From: Gammaproteobacteria bacterium | Lineage (GTDB): Bacteria; Pseudomonadota; Gammaproteobacteria; HK1 | NCBI GenBank assembly: GCA_021773795.1 | Contig: JAJFJT010000003.1 | Span: 233,137 to 297,136 of the forward strand | DNA length: 64,000 nucleotides | Reading direction: 5' to 3' | Shown: in pieces, positions 8,827-17,924 of the stretch | Layout of the letters: each line of letters opens with the position of its first letter | Numbering within the stretch: the stretch's first letter is position 1 | Made by a program: the position numbers and the translations under genes | The notes under the pieces: generated by a model | What the model saw: only the letters and a program-made list of their open reading frames with translations | Database searches by the model: none | Told to the model about the DNA's origin: nothing

Positions 8827-9807
8827 TTGTCCAAACGGTACCTGAGCCAACTGCTGATGGCAGTGGCTTTGCTTTGCCTGGCTGTGCCCGGGTGGGCGGC
8901 ACGGGGGGAGTCCGAGGCGCTGGCATGGTTACAACGGATGGTGGCGGCGTCCGAGAGTCAGAATTATGACGGTACCTTTGTTTATCACAGTGGCAATCAG
9001 ATGGAGTCCATGCGCATCATCCACCGTGCAGATGCCAATGGTGAACGTGAACGGCTGGTTTCCCTGAGTGGTGTGGCACGCGAAGTATTAAGAACCGGCT
9101 CCGAGGTGATCTGTATTCTGCCGGACAGTCAGTCGATCATTGTCGGCGCCAGCCATCCCCGGGCGCGTAGCTTTCCTCGTATCTCTGGCAAAACCAAGGC
9201 TTTTCAGCAGTCCTATCGGCTCCAGCTATCGGATGGAAAACGCGTGGCTGGACGGAGCACCAAAACCATCCATATGGAGCCCCGGGATCAGTACCGTTAC
9301 GGGCATCGCTTATCCGTAGGTCGCAAGAGTGGTCTGTTGCTAAAAACCGAGGTGATTGATGACACTGGCGGGGTGTTGGAGCAGGTTGTCTATACCAGTC
9401 TGAGCCTGCCGGATGAAATTCCAGATAGCCTGCTTGAACCGGCAACCCGGGGCGAGCATTTCAAGCGCTACACCGTCAGTAATAATGCGAAGCAAAAGAC
9501 CACCTCAAGCCCAATGAACTGGAAGCTCAAATGGCTGCCTGCGGGTTTTGCTCTGGGCGAACGAACGCAAGCCCCCATACCCACCCGTGGTGCACCAGTC
9601 GAGCATCTTTTTTATAGTGATGGGCTGGCCTCATTTTCTGTCTACATAGAAAGAATTTCCGAGGTTAAGGAGCCGCTCAAAGGACTATCCCGTATGGGGG
9701 CCATGAATGCCTTTGGGGTTGTGATGCAGCGGTTTCAAGTCACTGTGGTAGGTGAGGTTCCAGAGATAACGGTACGCACAGTGGCTGAATCTGTTGCCCT
9801 TCAGTAA
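8827..9807 (+). CDS. rseB: Sigma-E regulatory protein RseB (MucB)
   Basis: RseB/MucB is a periplasmic protein that shields RseA from the site-1 protease DegS/AlgW until lipid or LPS intermediates accumulate. The mature part begins near ARGESEALAWLQRM and contains the MucB/RseB N-terminal domain (SQNYDGTFVYHSG) and the C-terminal domain. A signal peptide (KRYLSQLLMAVALLCLAVPGW) precedes it. The start is uncertain. TTG at 8827 gives a signal peptide with KR at its N-terminus; GTG at 8812 overlaps the end of rseA; ATG at 8857 gives a signal peptide with no positive charge. No rseC/mucC gene follows, unlike the E. coli and Pseudomonas operons. Confidence 0.88.
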   Translation: MSKRYLSQLLMAVALLCLAVPGWAARGESEALAWLQRMVAASESQNYDGTFVYHSGNQMESMRIIHRADANGERERLVSLSGVAREVLRTGSEVICILPDSQSIIVGASHPRARSFPRISGKTKAFQQSYRLQLSDGKRVAGRSTKTIHMEPRDQYRYGHRLSVGRKSGLLLKTEVIDDTGGVLEQVVYTSLSLPDEIPDSLLEPATRGEHFKRYTVSNNAKQKTTSSPMNWKLKWLPAGFALGERTQAPIPTRGAPVEHLFYSDGLASFSVYIERISEVKEPLKGLSRMGAMNAFGVVMQRFQVTVVGEVPEITVRTVAESVALQ

Positions 9808-9896
9808 GCTATTGCACACACCCGGTCGGCCACTCCGGTTTCCGACGGGCGGGGGCCTTTCCCCGAACATGACAAACAAATCCGAGTAAAGCATCC

Positions 9897-11327
9897 ATGA
9901 GTTATATGTGCCATCTTAAAAAACTGCTCCCAGGGCTAATCTTTGGCCTGCTGATCAGCTTTCACTACACGGCGTGGTCGCGTTCGCTGCCGGACTTTAC
10001 CGATCTGGTGGAACGCTATAGCCCGGCGGTGGTAAATATCAGCACCACCCAAAAAGTTCAAAGGCGGCGTGGCCCGGCCTTGCCCAAGGGATTAGAGCTT
10101 CCCGATATTCCCAAGGACAGCCCGTTGCACGAGTTCTTTCGCCGCTTTTTTGGAGAAGGCGGTGAGGGAGGACAGGAATTTGATGCCCAGTCTCTCGGTT
10201 CCGGTTTTATCATTAGTACCGATGGATACATCATTACCAATAATCACGTTATCAAGGATGCTGACGAGATCATCGTGCGTCTCAGTGACCGCCGGGAACT
10301 GGCTGCCAGGATTGTGGGTAGTGATGCGCGTAGTGATATCGCGCTGCTAAAAATAGATGCCAAGGATCTGCCCATTGTCAAAACGGGTGCCAATTATCCC
10401 CTCAAGGTAGGTGAATGGGTGCTTGCCATCGGCTCACCCTTTGGTTTCGACCACTCGGTAACCGCCGGTATTGTCAGTGCCAAGGGGCGTAGCTTGCCTA
10501 GCGGAAATTATGTGCCCTTTATTCAGACCGATGTGGCTATCAATCCTGGGAATTCAGGCGGGCCCTTGTTCAATCTGGATGGTGAGGTAGTCGGCGTTAA
10601 CTCACAGATATACAGCCGTACCGGTGGTTTTATGGGGCTTTCTTTTGCCATTCCTATTGCCGACGCGATGAATGTGGTCGAACAATTGCGGGAAAATGGC
10701 AAGGTTTCACGGGGCTGGCTGGGGGTGATGATTCAGGACGTGAGCCGAGAGCTGGCGGAGTCCTTTGGTTTGGATAAGCCCAAGGGGGCGCTGATTGCCA
10801 AGGTATTACCGGATAGCCCGGCGGAGCAGGCAGGCCTGCAGGTGGGTGATGTGGTGCTTAAATTCAACGGGCAAAAGGTCAAAAGATCTTCCGATCTGCC
10901 CCCCCTCGTGGGCCGTACACGTAAGGGCGCGCGGGTGCCGGTACGCGTTTTGCGTGCGGGCATGGGCAAAACCTTGCATGTGTTGATTGAGGAGTTGCCT
11001 GAGGAAGAGACGCTGGCGGCGAAGACCGACCCTGAAACCACCACCGATCATCGTCTCGGGCTGGTAGTGAGGGATCTTGATGCCACTGCACGCAAGCGCC
11101 ACAAGGTAGTGAAGGGCGGGGTATTGGTTGCCATTGTGGAGGAGGGGCCAGCCCGTCAAGCGGGCATTCATGGTAAGGATGTACTGCTAATGCTCAACGG
11201 CAAGCGCATTAAAGACCGTGCTCATTTCGAGCAATTGGCAGCAGAACTGCCTGCGGGAAAGGCTATATCCGTTTACCTCCAACGTGCCGGCAATCCCATG
11301 TTTCTGCCGCTGCGTGTGCCCCAATAA
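9897..11327 (+). CDS. mucD: Periplasmic serine protease of the DegP/MucD (HtrA) family
   Basis: This HtrA-family protease/chaperone degrades misfolded periplasmic proteins and is usually in the sigma-E regulon. The 476-residue precursor has a signal peptide (about residues 1-28). Its trypsin-like domain has the triad H117 (TNNHVIK), D147 (DARSDIALLKI) and S220 (NPGNSGGPLF). Two PDZ domains follow, at about 275-365 and 385-470, the second with the GKDVLLMLNGKRI loop. It is the fourth gene of the rpoE cluster, in the place where mucD lies in Pseudomonas. The 89-base gap after rseB is GC-rich and could carry its own promoter, but none is clear. Confidence 0.95.
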   Translation: MSYMCHLKKLLPGLIFGLLISFHYTAWSRSLPDFTDLVERYSPAVVNISTTQKVQRRRGPALPKGLELPDIPKDSPLHEFFRRFFGEGGEGGQEFDAQSLGSGFIISTDGYIITNNHVIKDADEIIVRLSDRRELAARIVGSDARSDIALLKIDAKDLPIVKTGANYPLKVGEWVLAIGSPFGFDHSVTAGIVSAKGRSLPSGNYVPFIQTDVAINPGNSGGPLFNLDGEVVGVNSQIYSRTGGFMGLSFAIPIADAMNVVEQLRENGKVSRGWLGVMIQDVSRELAESFGLDKPKGALIAKVLPDSPAEQAGLQVGDVVLKFNGQKVKRSSDLPPLVGRTRKGARVPVRVLRAGMGKTLHVLIEELPEEETLAAKTDPETTTDHRLGLVVRDLDATARKRHKVVKGGVLVAIVEEGPARQAGIHGKDVLLMLNGKRIKDRAHFEQLAAELPAGKAISVYLQRAGNPMFLPLRVPQ

Positions 11328-11430
11328 CATTGGCTTGAGCAATAAGATCTTGGTGCATGAAGAACAAGGGACTATGATGGCCCGCTAGCCGTGATGCCTC
11401 AAGGTGCCACGGAATTTCCAACACCATAAG

Positions 11431-11568
11431 GGTGCCTCTAAAAATACAAGATTCCAGGCAAGACAAGGCATGTTAAACAAGTTGAGCGCAGCCTATATTT
11501 GATAGGTGAGCGAAACTTTTTTGAGAGAAACGCCGTATTGCGATGAACATTGTATTTTTAGAGGTGCC
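11431..11568 (+). mobile_element. Element A copy 2: ~138-bp MITE-like element upstream of lepA
   Basis: The ends are GGTGCCTCTAAAAATACAA and TTGTATTTTTAGAGGTGCC; 17 of 19 bases are inverted-repeat matches. It is the same family and orientation as 4002-4141. The internal hairpin reads CCTAT (11492-11496), loop ATTTG, ATAGG (11502-11506). Compared with copy 1 (CATAT/ATATG), the second base pair changed from A-T to C-G on both sides, a compensatory change. It ends 40 bases before the lepA ATG at 11609. Confidence 0.75.
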
Positions 11569-11608
11569 CATAATTGATGGGCGTCTTTATGGCGCCCTTT
11601 CGCTTTGT

Positions 11609-13405
11609 ATGAAACAAATCCGCAACTTCTCCATCATCGCTCATATCGACCACGGCAAGTCCACGCTGGCGGATCGCTTCATCCAAATTTGTGGCGGTCT
11701 CAGCGAGCGGGAAATGGAATCTCAAGTGCTCGATTCCATGGATCTGGAACGCGAGCGCGGTATTACCATCAAGGCTCAGAGCGTTACCCTCGATTATCGG
11801 GGTGCTGATGGCACCGAGTATCAGCTGAATTTCATCGATACCCCCGGGCACGTAGATTTCTCCTACGAGGTCTCGCGCTCTCTGGCGGCTTGTGAAGGCG
11901 CCTTGCTGGTGGTGGATGTTACTCAGGGGGTAGAGGCCCAGAGTGTCGCCAACTGCTATATGGCGATCGATCAGGGGCTGGAGATCATCCCTGTGCTCAA
12001 CAAGATTGATCTGCCCTCGGCGGAGCCGGAACGGGTGTTGCAGGAAATCGAGGAGATCATTGGCCTGGAGGCCGATGATGCGCTGCAAGTCAGCGCCAAA
12101 AGCGGTGTCGGGGTTGCTGAATTGCTCGAACAACTGGTGGCCAAGGTGCCGCCACCCGGAGGCGATCCCAAGGCCCCCCTTCAGGCCCTGATTATCGATT
12201 CCTGGTTTGATAATTATCTTGGTGTGGTCTCCCTGGTGCGTGTCATCAATGGTGCGCTCGGCGTGAATCAGGTGATTCGGGTGATGTCCACCGGGGATAA
12301 ACACAAGGTGGACAAGCTCGGGGTGTTTACGCCAAAACGCCATGATTTGCCTGAGCTTCGCGCTGGCGAAGTGGGTTATGTGGTGGCGGGTATCAAGGAT
12401 ATTGAGGGCGCACCGGTGGGGGATACCCTGACTCTTGAGGCACGTCCTGCCAGTGGCTCTTTACCTGGCTTCAAACCGGTGAAACCGCAAGTCTATGCCG
12501 GCCTGTATCCCACGGATTCGAGTGATTTTGAGGCTTTTCGAGAGGCTCTGGGCAAACTGCGCCTCAATGATGCCGCCTTTCATTTTGAGCCGGAAACCTC
12601 CCAGGCCCTGGGCTTTGGTTTTCGTTGTGGCTTTCTTGGCATGCTGCATATGGAGATCATCCAGGAGCGTCTGGAACGGGAATATAATCTCGATCTCATT
12701 ACCACCGCTCCTACCGTGGTCTATGAGGTGCTGACCACTACCGGCAAATTGGTGTATATCGACAATCCAGCCGACCTGCCAGCTCCCAACCACGTGGATG
12801 AAATTCGTGAACCTATCGTGCTCGCCGACATTCTGGTGCCCGACGCCTATCTGGGTAACGTCATTTCATTGTGTGTGGAAAAACGTGGGGCACAGAAAAA
12901 GCTCATGTATGTCGGCAAGCAAATCTCCCTGGCCTACGAATTGCCCATGAATGAGGTGGTGCTGGACTTTTTTGACCGCCTCAAATCCGTGAGCCGTGGT
13001 TATGCCTCGCTGGATTATCATTTCCGGCGCTATCAGCTGGCGCCGCTGCAGAAGCTCGATGTCCTCATTAACGGGGAGCGGGTGGATGCCCTGTCGCTGA
13101 TTGTGCATCGCGATGTCAGTCACCAGCGTGGCCGGGAATTGGTTGAAAAGATGAAGGAAATCATTCCGCGGCAGATGTTTGATGTAGCCATACAAGCGGC
13201 GGTGGGCTCCCGTGTTATCGCCCGAAAAACAGTCAAGGCACTGCGTAAAAATGTGACCGCCAAATGTTACGGCGGTGATGTAAGCCGCAAGCGCAAGCTG
13301 CTGGAAAAACAAAAGGCGGGTAAAAAGCGCATGAAACAGGTGGGTCGGGTAGAAATTCCACAGGAAGCCTTTCTGGCAGTACTACGCATGGGGAAACAGG
13401 GATGA
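11609..13405 (+). CDS. lepA: Elongation factor 4 (LepA)
   Basis: LepA/EF4 is a ribosome-associated GTPase that affects translation under stress and ribosome assembly. From the ATG at 11609 it has 598 residues, the normal length. G1 is HIDHGKSTL (about residues 12-20), G3 is DTPGHVDF, and G4 is NKIDLP. The LepA-specific C-terminal domain ends [15 protein letters not shown]. An in-frame ATG at 11543 lies inside element A and would add residues unrelated to the family, so it is rejected. The stop overlaps the lepB start (ATGA), so lepA and lepB are probably coupled. mucD ends 281 bases upstream. Confidence 0.97.
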   Translation: MKQIRNFSIIAHIDHGKSTLADRFIQICGGLSEREMESQVLDSMDLERERGITIKAQSVTLDYRGADGTEYQLNFIDTPGHVDFSYEVSRSLAACEGALLVVDVTQGVEAQSVANCYMAIDQGLEIIPVLNKIDLPSAEPERVLQEIEEIIGLEADDALQVSAKSGVGVAELLEQLVAKVPPPGGDPKAPLQALIIDSWFDNYLGVVSLVRVINGALGVNQVIRVMSTGDKHKVDKLGVFTPKRHDLPELRAGEVGYVVAGIKDIEGAPVGDTLTLEARPASGSLPGFKPVKPQVYAGLYPTDSSDFEAFREALGKLRLNDAAFHFEPETSQALGFGFRCGFLGMLHMEIIQERLEREYNLDLITTAPTVVYEVLTTTGKLVYIDNPADLPAPNHVDEIREPIVLADILVPDAYLGNVISLCVEKRGAQKKLMYVGKQISLAYELPMNEVVLDFFDRLKSVSRGYASLDYHFRRYQLAPLQKLDVLINGERVDALSLIVHRDVSHQRGRELVEKMKEIIPRQMFDVAIQAAVGSRVIARKTVKALRKNVTAKCYGGDVSRKRKLLEKQKAGKKRMKQVGRVEIPQEAFLAVLRMGKQG

Positions 13406-14175
13406 ACTGGGATTTTCCAACCGTCATGGTATTACTAGTCGCCATCAGCGGCATTATTTGGGCCGTAGATGCCTGGTTTCTAGCGCCCCATCGGGTAGAG
13501 AGCGAAATCGCTCCAGAGTCCAAGATGGTGGAGTATGCGCGCTCCTTTTTCCCCATTTTCCTGGCGGTTTTACTGCTCCGTTCCTTCCTGGTGGAGCCTT
13601 TCCGTATCCCCTCTAATTCTATGATGCCAACGCTGCTAACCGGTGATTTCATCCTGGTTAACAAATACACCTATGGCATTCGCCTGCCGGTACTGAACCG
13701 TAAGATCCTGTCCCTGGGTCGTCCCCAGCGCGGCGACGTGATCGTATTTCGTTATCCCAAGGATCCCACCACCCCCTTCATCAAGCGCGTAGTGGGTGAA
13801 CCAGGCGATCACATCAGTTATTACAACAAGGTGCTCTACGTCAATGGTGTTGCATCAGCTCAGGAGGTGCTTGGAGTTTATCAAGGCACTGGCTCTGGCA
13901 GCGAGATGACTGGTTCCAGCCTGCGTTACGAACAATTGGGTGAGATGCGTCACAGCATGCTCGTGCAAGGAGAAATGCCCTCCATGGAGGGGGAGATGGT
14001 GGTGCCGGAGGGGCATTATTTCGTTCTGGGCGACAATCGGGATAACAGCCGCGATAGTCGCTACTGGGGCACGGTTCCGGATGAAAATCTGATCGGAAGG
14101 GCTTTTGCCATCTGGATGCATTGGGACTGGGGCTTTGGCCCGTCCTGGGGGCGTATAGGCCAGAGTATTGACTAG
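13402..14175 (+). CDS. lepB: Signal peptidase I
   Basis: LepB is the inner-membrane protease that removes signal peptides from exported proteins on the periplasmic side. The 257-residue protein has two N-terminal membrane segments (about residues 8-27 and 48-64). It carries the catalytic serine S73 in [10 protein letters not shown] and the general-base lysine K128 in [11 protein letters not shown], with the final box [14 protein letters not shown]. Its start overlaps the lepA stop by 4 bases. The TAG stop is the first part of a repeat (element B) that begins immediately behind the gene. Confidence 0.97.
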   Translation: MNWDFPTVMVLLVAISGIIWAVDAWFLAPHRVESEIAPESKMVEYARSFFPIFLAVLLLRSFLVEPFRIPSNSMMPTLLTGDFILVNKYTYGIRLPVLNRKILSLGRPQRGDVIVFRYPKDPTTPFIKRVVGEPGDHISYYNKVLYVNGVASAQEVLGVYQGTGSGSEMTGSSLRYEQLGEMRHSMLVQGEMPSMEGEMVVPEGHYFVLGDNRDNSRDSRYWGTVPDENLIGRAFAIWMHWDWGFGPSWGRIGQSID

Positions 14176-14264
14176 GGAGTCTGTCGGACTTAGGACTGCT
14201 CTGCTGCGGAAAAGCCATTTTGGCCATATTTCTCGCTACGAACGCCTAAATCCGGCAGATTCCT
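14175..14264 (+). mobile_element. Element B, full copy: ~90-bp palindromic element between lepB and DUF4845
   Basis: The left end GGGAGTCTGTCGGACTTAGG (14175-14194) and the right end GCCTAAATCCGGCAGATTCC (14244-14263) are imperfect inverted repeats. The middle holds a small hairpin, GCC-ATTTT-GGC. There is no coding capacity. Partial copies of the same end occur at 14745-14775 (inverted) and 31107-31129. This points to a non-autonomous mobile element or REP-like family. Confidence 0.65.
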
Positions 14265-14345
14265 GGGGGAAACCGCTGATGGCAGTTACTTTCCAACGAT
14301 GGGATAATGCGCTTTGCGTCACACACATAAGGGGAGAGTCTTGCG

Positions 14346-14720
14346 ATGAATAGCCTGAAAAAACAGCAGGGAACGGTATCAAGCGTGATGTTCAGCCTGA
14401 TACTGGCAGCATTGGTGGTGCTGTTAGGTCTCAAGTTGTTTCCCATGTACATGGAGAGTTTCAAGATCGATACCGCAATGGAGAGTTTGATCTCTGATAG
14501 CGAGATCGCCAATCAGAGCAAGCGCGACATTACTTTTTCGCTGCTCAAGCGCCTGGATATCGATGATGTAAACCGCATTAACGAGCACAATTACAAAGAA
14601 TTCGTCAAGGTCAGCAAGGTAAAGCTAAAGGTGGGCATTCAGGTTAAATATCGCGTTGAGGTTCCCCTGCTTTCGAATCTTTCACTCGTGGGTGATTTCG
14701 ATAAACAGGTAAACAATTAG
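14346..14720 (+). CDS. DUF4845 family membrane protein
   Basis: A 124-residue protein of the DUF4845 family, typically found between lepB and rnc in gammaproteobacteria, exactly as here. It has one N-terminal membrane segment (about residues 14-35, VMFSLILAALVVLLGLKLFPMY shown as a landmark). A soluble domain follows and would be periplasmic, ending VEVPLLSNLSLVGDFDKQ. Before the membrane segment, the short N-terminus MNSLKKQQGTVSS is basic. No function is established for the family. The gene is bracketed by two inverted copies of element B, which is unusual for a core gene. The ribosome binding site AGGGGAG lies close before the start. Confidence 0.88.
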   Translation: MNSLKKQQGTVSSVMFSLILAALVVLLGLKLFPMYMESFKIDTAMESLISDSEIANQSKRDITFSLLKRLDIDDVNRINEHNYKEFVKVSKVKLKVGIQVKYRVEVPLLSNLSLVGDFDKQVNN

Positions 14721-14744
14721 CCTTCTGGCTTCTTGCTGGCAGTA

Positions 14745-14775
14745 GGGCAGTCCTATATCGGACAGACTCCTAGTC
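14745..14775 (-). repeat. Element B, inverted partial copy before rnc
   Basis: The reverse complement reads GACTAGGAGTCTGTCCGA and then TATAGGACTGCCC. It matches 14170-14201 at about 28 of 32 positions with one gap, including the GACTAG that lies outside the palindromic core. With the copy behind lepB it forms a long-range inverted repeat around the DUF4845 gene. Confidence 0.6.
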
Positions 14776-14780
14776 AAACC

Positions 14781-15467
14781 ATGGAAACTCTGAGTCCATT
14801 GAATACCCGGCTTTCCCCCCGGCTAAGTTATCTCTTCAAGGATTCCGATCTGCTCGCGCGTGCCCTCACTCACCGTAGTGCTGCCAGCAAACATAATGAG
14901 CGCCTGGAGTTTCTTGGCGACTCGATCCTTGATTTCATTATTGGCGAGGCGCTGTACCAGAAGTTTCCCGAGGCCCACGAAGGTGAGCTGACGCGCATGC
15001 GGGCGGCATTGGTAAAAGGCGATACCCTTGCAAAAATTGCGCTGGAGCTGGAGCTTGGCCCCTTCCTTCAGCTAGGTGCGGGAGAGTTAAAAAGTGGTGG
15101 CCGGCAACGGCCCTCAATCCTGGCCGATGCGGTTGAAGCCCTGATCGGAGCTATTTATCTGGATGGGGGCATGGCCGATTGTCGGGAAAGTGTGCTCGCG
15201 CTTTACCATGAACGCCTTGTTGCGATGAATGATCCCCGGGCCAATAAGGATCCCAAGACGCGTCTGCAGGAATGGTTGCAGGCACGCAATTTAGCGTTGC
15301 CCATCTATCGGGTGGCAGAACAGGCAGGCAGTGACCATCAACGGCAATTTCTGGTGGAATGTCAGCTCCCGCACGTAGAAAAACTTTTTCGTGGCTCCGG
15401 TAGTAGCCGACGCAAGGCGGAACAAAGTGCTGCAAATCAGGCTATTGGCATATTGAATAATGACTGA
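14781..15467 (+). CDS. rnc: Ribonuclease III
   Basis: RNase III cleaves double-stranded RNA, including the 30S rRNA precursor. From the ATG at 14781 the protein has 228 residues, typical for the family. The signature NERLEFLGDSILD (about residues 38-50) carries the catalytic acidic residues. The C-terminal double-stranded RNA-binding domain begins near DPKTRLQEWLQ (about 156). An upstream in-frame start at 14733 would translate through the element B copy and is rejected. Its end overlaps era by 8 bases; rnc-era-recO-pdxJ is the classical gammaproteobacterial order. Confidence 0.97.
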   Translation: METLSPLNTRLSPRLSYLFKDSDLLARALTHRSAASKHNERLEFLGDSILDFIIGEALYQKFPEAHEGELTRMRAALVKGDTLAKIALELELGPFLQLGAGELKSGGRQRPSILADAVEALIGAIYLDGGMADCRESVLALYHERLVAMNDPRANKDPKTRLQEWLQARNLALPIYRVAEQAGSDHQRQFLVECQLPHVEKLFRGSGSSRRKAEQSAANQAIGILNND

Positions 15468-16356
15468 AGATATTATCAGGCGCGGTTTTATCGCCTTGGT
15501 GGGGCGCCCCAACGTAGGCAAATCAACCTTGCTCAATCGCCTGCTGGGGCAGAAGTTGAGTATCACCACCCGTAAGCCTCACACTACTCGGCACCGCATC
15601 CTCGGTATAAAAACCGTCCCTGGGGCACAGCTGATTTTTATTGATACACCGGGGATTCATAGCGGCCATAAACGTGCCATCAACCGTTATATGAACCGGA
15701 CTGCCATTGGCGGCATTGCCGAGGCGGACGTGGTCTGTTTTCTAATAGACGCCCACGGCTGGGTGGATGCGGATGAGGTGGTGCTTCAGCAACTCAAGAA
15801 TATTGACACCCCGGTGACTATCGCGATTAACAAGATTGATAGATTAAGCGATCGCAAGCGCTTGCTGCCGCTGTTGCAACACCTTTCAGAAACCGTGAAG
15901 TTTGTTGAGGCGGTACCTGTTTCCGCACGCCGGGGGGATAGCGTTGAACGTCTGGAGGAGTTGCTGATACAACGCCTCCCGCAGGGTGAAGCCATCTTCC
16001 CAGAGGATCAGATCACCGATCGTAACTTACGTTTCCTGGCGGCAGAGTTTGTGCGCGAGCAACTGATCGTCCGCCTGGGAGACGAATTGCCCTATCGCCT
16101 TGGCGTGGAAATTCAGTCTTTTGAAGAGACCGCGAGGCTGGCCACCATCGACGCCGTGATCTGGGTGGAAAATACGGGTCACAAGCGCATCATCATCGGC
16201 AATAAGGGTGAGTTGCTGAAGCGGGTTGGGAGCGCGGCCCGAGTAGAGATGGAGGCCATGTTTGATATCAAGGTGATGCTCAAGCTGTGGGTCAAGGTGC
16301 GATCCGGCTGGTCCGACGATGACAAGGCCTTGCAGCAACTGGGCTATCACGACTGA
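15460..16356 (+). CDS. era: GTPase Era
   Basis: Era is an essential GTPase that binds the 3' end of 16S rRNA during 30S assembly. The 298-residue protein has G1 GRPNVGKSTLLN (about residues 15-26), the effector loop TTRKPHTTRHRI, G3 DTPGIHSG and G4 NKID. It ends in a KH RNA-binding domain with the GHKRIIIGNKGELLKRVG loop near residues 240-257. It overlaps rnc by 8 bases, which suggests translational coupling. recO starts 9 bases after its stop. Confidence 0.98.
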   Translation: MTEDIIRRGFIALVGRPNVGKSTLLNRLLGQKLSITTRKPHTTRHRILGIKTVPGAQLIFIDTPGIHSGHKRAINRYMNRTAIGGIAEADVVCFLIDAHGWVDADEVVLQQLKNIDTPVTIAINKIDRLSDRKRLLPLLQHLSETVKFVEAVPVSARRGDSVERLEELLIQRLPQGEAIFPEDQITDRNLRFLAAEFVREQLIVRLGDELPYRLGVEIQSFEETARLATIDAVIWVENTGHKRIIIGNKGELLKRVGSAARVEMEAMFDIKVMLKLWVKVRSGWSDDDKALQQLGYHD

Positions 16357-16365
16357 GGCGATCCG

Positions 16366-17082
16366 ATGGTGATGGTGCTGGAGCCCGGTTATCTGCTGCA
16401 CCGACGGCGTTATCGCGAGAGCAGCTTGCTGCTGGAGATTTTCACCCCACAGTACGGGCGCATGGGGCTGGTAGCCCGTGGCGCCGCGGGTGGGCGCAGA
16501 TCACAAACTGGCGTGTTGCAAGCCTTTCAGCCACTGCTGTTTAGCTGGCGCGGACGCGGTGAACTGAAGACCCTGGCTAGCGTGGAAGGTGATGGTCCGG
16601 CCTGCTTTCGTGATGGCAAGGCCTTGTTTGGTGGTTTTTATCTTAACGAATTGCTGCTGCGCCTAGTGCTGCGTGATGACCCTCATCCAGAGCTCTACCA
16701 GGCTTACGATGATGCACTACAAGGGCTGGGCAATACGGAAACCATAGAGGTTACGTTGCGCATCTTTGAAAAACGTTTACTTGAAGCTATCGGCTACGGG
16801 CTGGTGCTCGACCGCGAGGTGGACAGCGAGAAGGATATTATTCCCACTGCGGTCTACCATTTTCATCCGCAGCAGGGCCCATCGCCTAGCACGGGGTCGG
16901 CAGGTGAGGGGATGACCGTTTCCGGGGCTACCTTGCTGGCCCTTTCTCGTGAGTGTTTTGACGAAAACAAAGACCTGCAGGAGGCGAAACAACTGATGCG
17001 TGGTGTACTGCAATTTCATCTCGGGGATAAACCCCTGGCCAGCCGCAAGGCCTATATGCGTCCTGCCCGGAGCCTCTCGTGA
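16366..17082 (+). CDS. recO: DNA repair protein RecO
   Basis: RecO works with RecR (and RecF) to load RecA on single-stranded DNA coated with SSB. The 238-residue protein has the N-terminal OB-fold ([22 protein letters not shown], about residues 5-26, landmark only) with the GLVARGARG-type loop (here [13 protein letters not shown]). It continues with the helical domain [14 protein letters not shown] near the C-terminus. The zinc-binding cysteines seen in some RecO proteins are not present. Two ATG codons, 16366 and 16372, are possible starts. The stop overlaps the GTG start of pdxJ. Confidence 0.93.
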   Translation: MVMVLEPGYLLHRRRYRESSLLLEIFTPQYGRMGLVARGAAGGRRSQTGVLQAFQPLLFSWRGRGELKTLASVEGDGPACFRDGKALFGGFYLNELLLRLVLRDDPHPELYQAYDDALQGLGNTETIEVTLRIFEKRLLEAIGYGLVLDREVDSEKDIIPTAVYHFHPQQGPSPSTGSAGEGMTVSGATLLALSRECFDENKDLQEAKQLMRGVLQFHLGDKPLASRKAYMRPARSLS

Positions 17083-17816
17083 TACCTTTGCTGGGCGTTA
17101 ATATTGACCACGTAGCAACCCTGCGCCAGGCACGCGGGACCCGCTATCCGGATCCGGTTCAGGCGGCAATGATCGCGGAGGAGGCCGGTGCCGACGCGAT
17201 TACCGTACACCTGAGGGAGGATCGGCGACATATCCAGGAGCGGGACCTCTGGATACTCCGTGATACCCTGCTGACCCGCATGAATCTGGAGTTGGCAGTT
17301 ACCGACGAAATGGTGGCGATAGCCGAAAAAATTGCCCCCGCGGACTGTTGTCTGGTGCCTGAGCGTCGTCAGGAATTAACCACCGAGGGCGGACTGGATG
17401 TGGCCGGACAACGGTCGCGAATCGGTGCGGCGTGTCAGCGTCTTAAGGAGGCCTGTGTTCGTGTCTCCCTGTTTATCGATCCGGAACCTGCCCAGCTTGA
17501 GGCCGCTGCCGAGGCCGGCGCCCCGGTGGTGGAATTGCATACCGGGAGCTATGCCGATGCACCGGATCGGACACAAATCGTGCACGAACTTGAGCGTGTG
17601 CGTGAGGCGGCACGGGTAGGAAAGGGGCTTGGCCTCATCGTCAATGGTGGCCACGGGCTTAATTATCAAAATGTTCAGCCAGTGGCGGCAATGGCTGAAA
17701 TTGAGGAATTAAATATCGGGCACGCTATTATTGCGCGCGCTATTTTCAGTGGCCTTGGGCCCGCAGTGAGGGAAATGAAACAGCTACTTGCCACTGCTCA
17801 CCGGCCTTTGCTGTAG
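17079..17816 (+). CDS. pdxJ: Pyridoxine 5'-phosphate synthase
   Basis: PdxJ condenses 1-deoxyxylulose 5-phosphate with 3-amino-2-oxopropyl phosphate to form pyridoxine 5'-phosphate, the last ring-forming step of the DXP-dependent vitamin B6 pathway. The 245-residue TIM barrel has the family landmarks [15 protein letters not shown] (about residues 6-20), [16 protein letters not shown] segment (here [13 protein letters not shown]), [10 protein letters not shown] and [11 protein letters not shown]. The start is a GTG overlapping the recO TGA. In many gammaproteobacteria acpS follows pdxJ; here it does not, and the glycogen locus begins instead. Confidence 0.97.
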   Translation: MIPLLGVNIDHVATLRQARGTRYPDPVQAAMIAEEAGADAITVHLREDRRHIQERDLWILRDTLLTRMNLELAVTDEMVAIAEKIAPADCCLVPERRQELTTEGGLDVAGQRSRIGAACQRLKEACVRVSLFIDPEPAQLEAAAEAGAPVVELHTGSYADAPDRTQIVHELERVREAARVGKGLGLIVNGGHGLNYQNVQPVAAMAEIEELNIGHAIIARAIFSGLGPAVREMKQLLATAHRPLL

Positions 17817-17863
17817 CCCAAACCCAATATGAGGAAGGCATTCCCCATCGCAAACATAAGTCC

Positions 17864-17893
17864 CACGCCTGAATGCATCAGCATTCAGGCGTG
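17864..17893. repeat. Perfect 13-bp hairpin between pdxJ and glgP
   Basis: CACGCCTGAATGC (17864-17876), loop ATCA, GCATTCAGGCGTG (17881-17893). The stem is perfect and strong. No T-tract follows, so it may be a Rho-assisted terminator or mRNA-stabilising structure at the end of the rpoE-pdxJ gene block, or a REP-type repeat. Confidence 0.6.
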
Positions 17894-17924
17894 ACCAAAG
17901 TCATTATCAGGAGCAGAACATCTC

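Noticed and set aside
11543..11608. An in-frame ATG that would extend LepA by 22 residues
   Set aside because: The extension translates the right end of element A and its flank; the family N-terminus [18 protein letters not shown] begins at 11609.
14733..14780. An upstream start for rnc
   Set aside because: It would read through the element B copy; family length and N-terminus fit the ATG at 14781.
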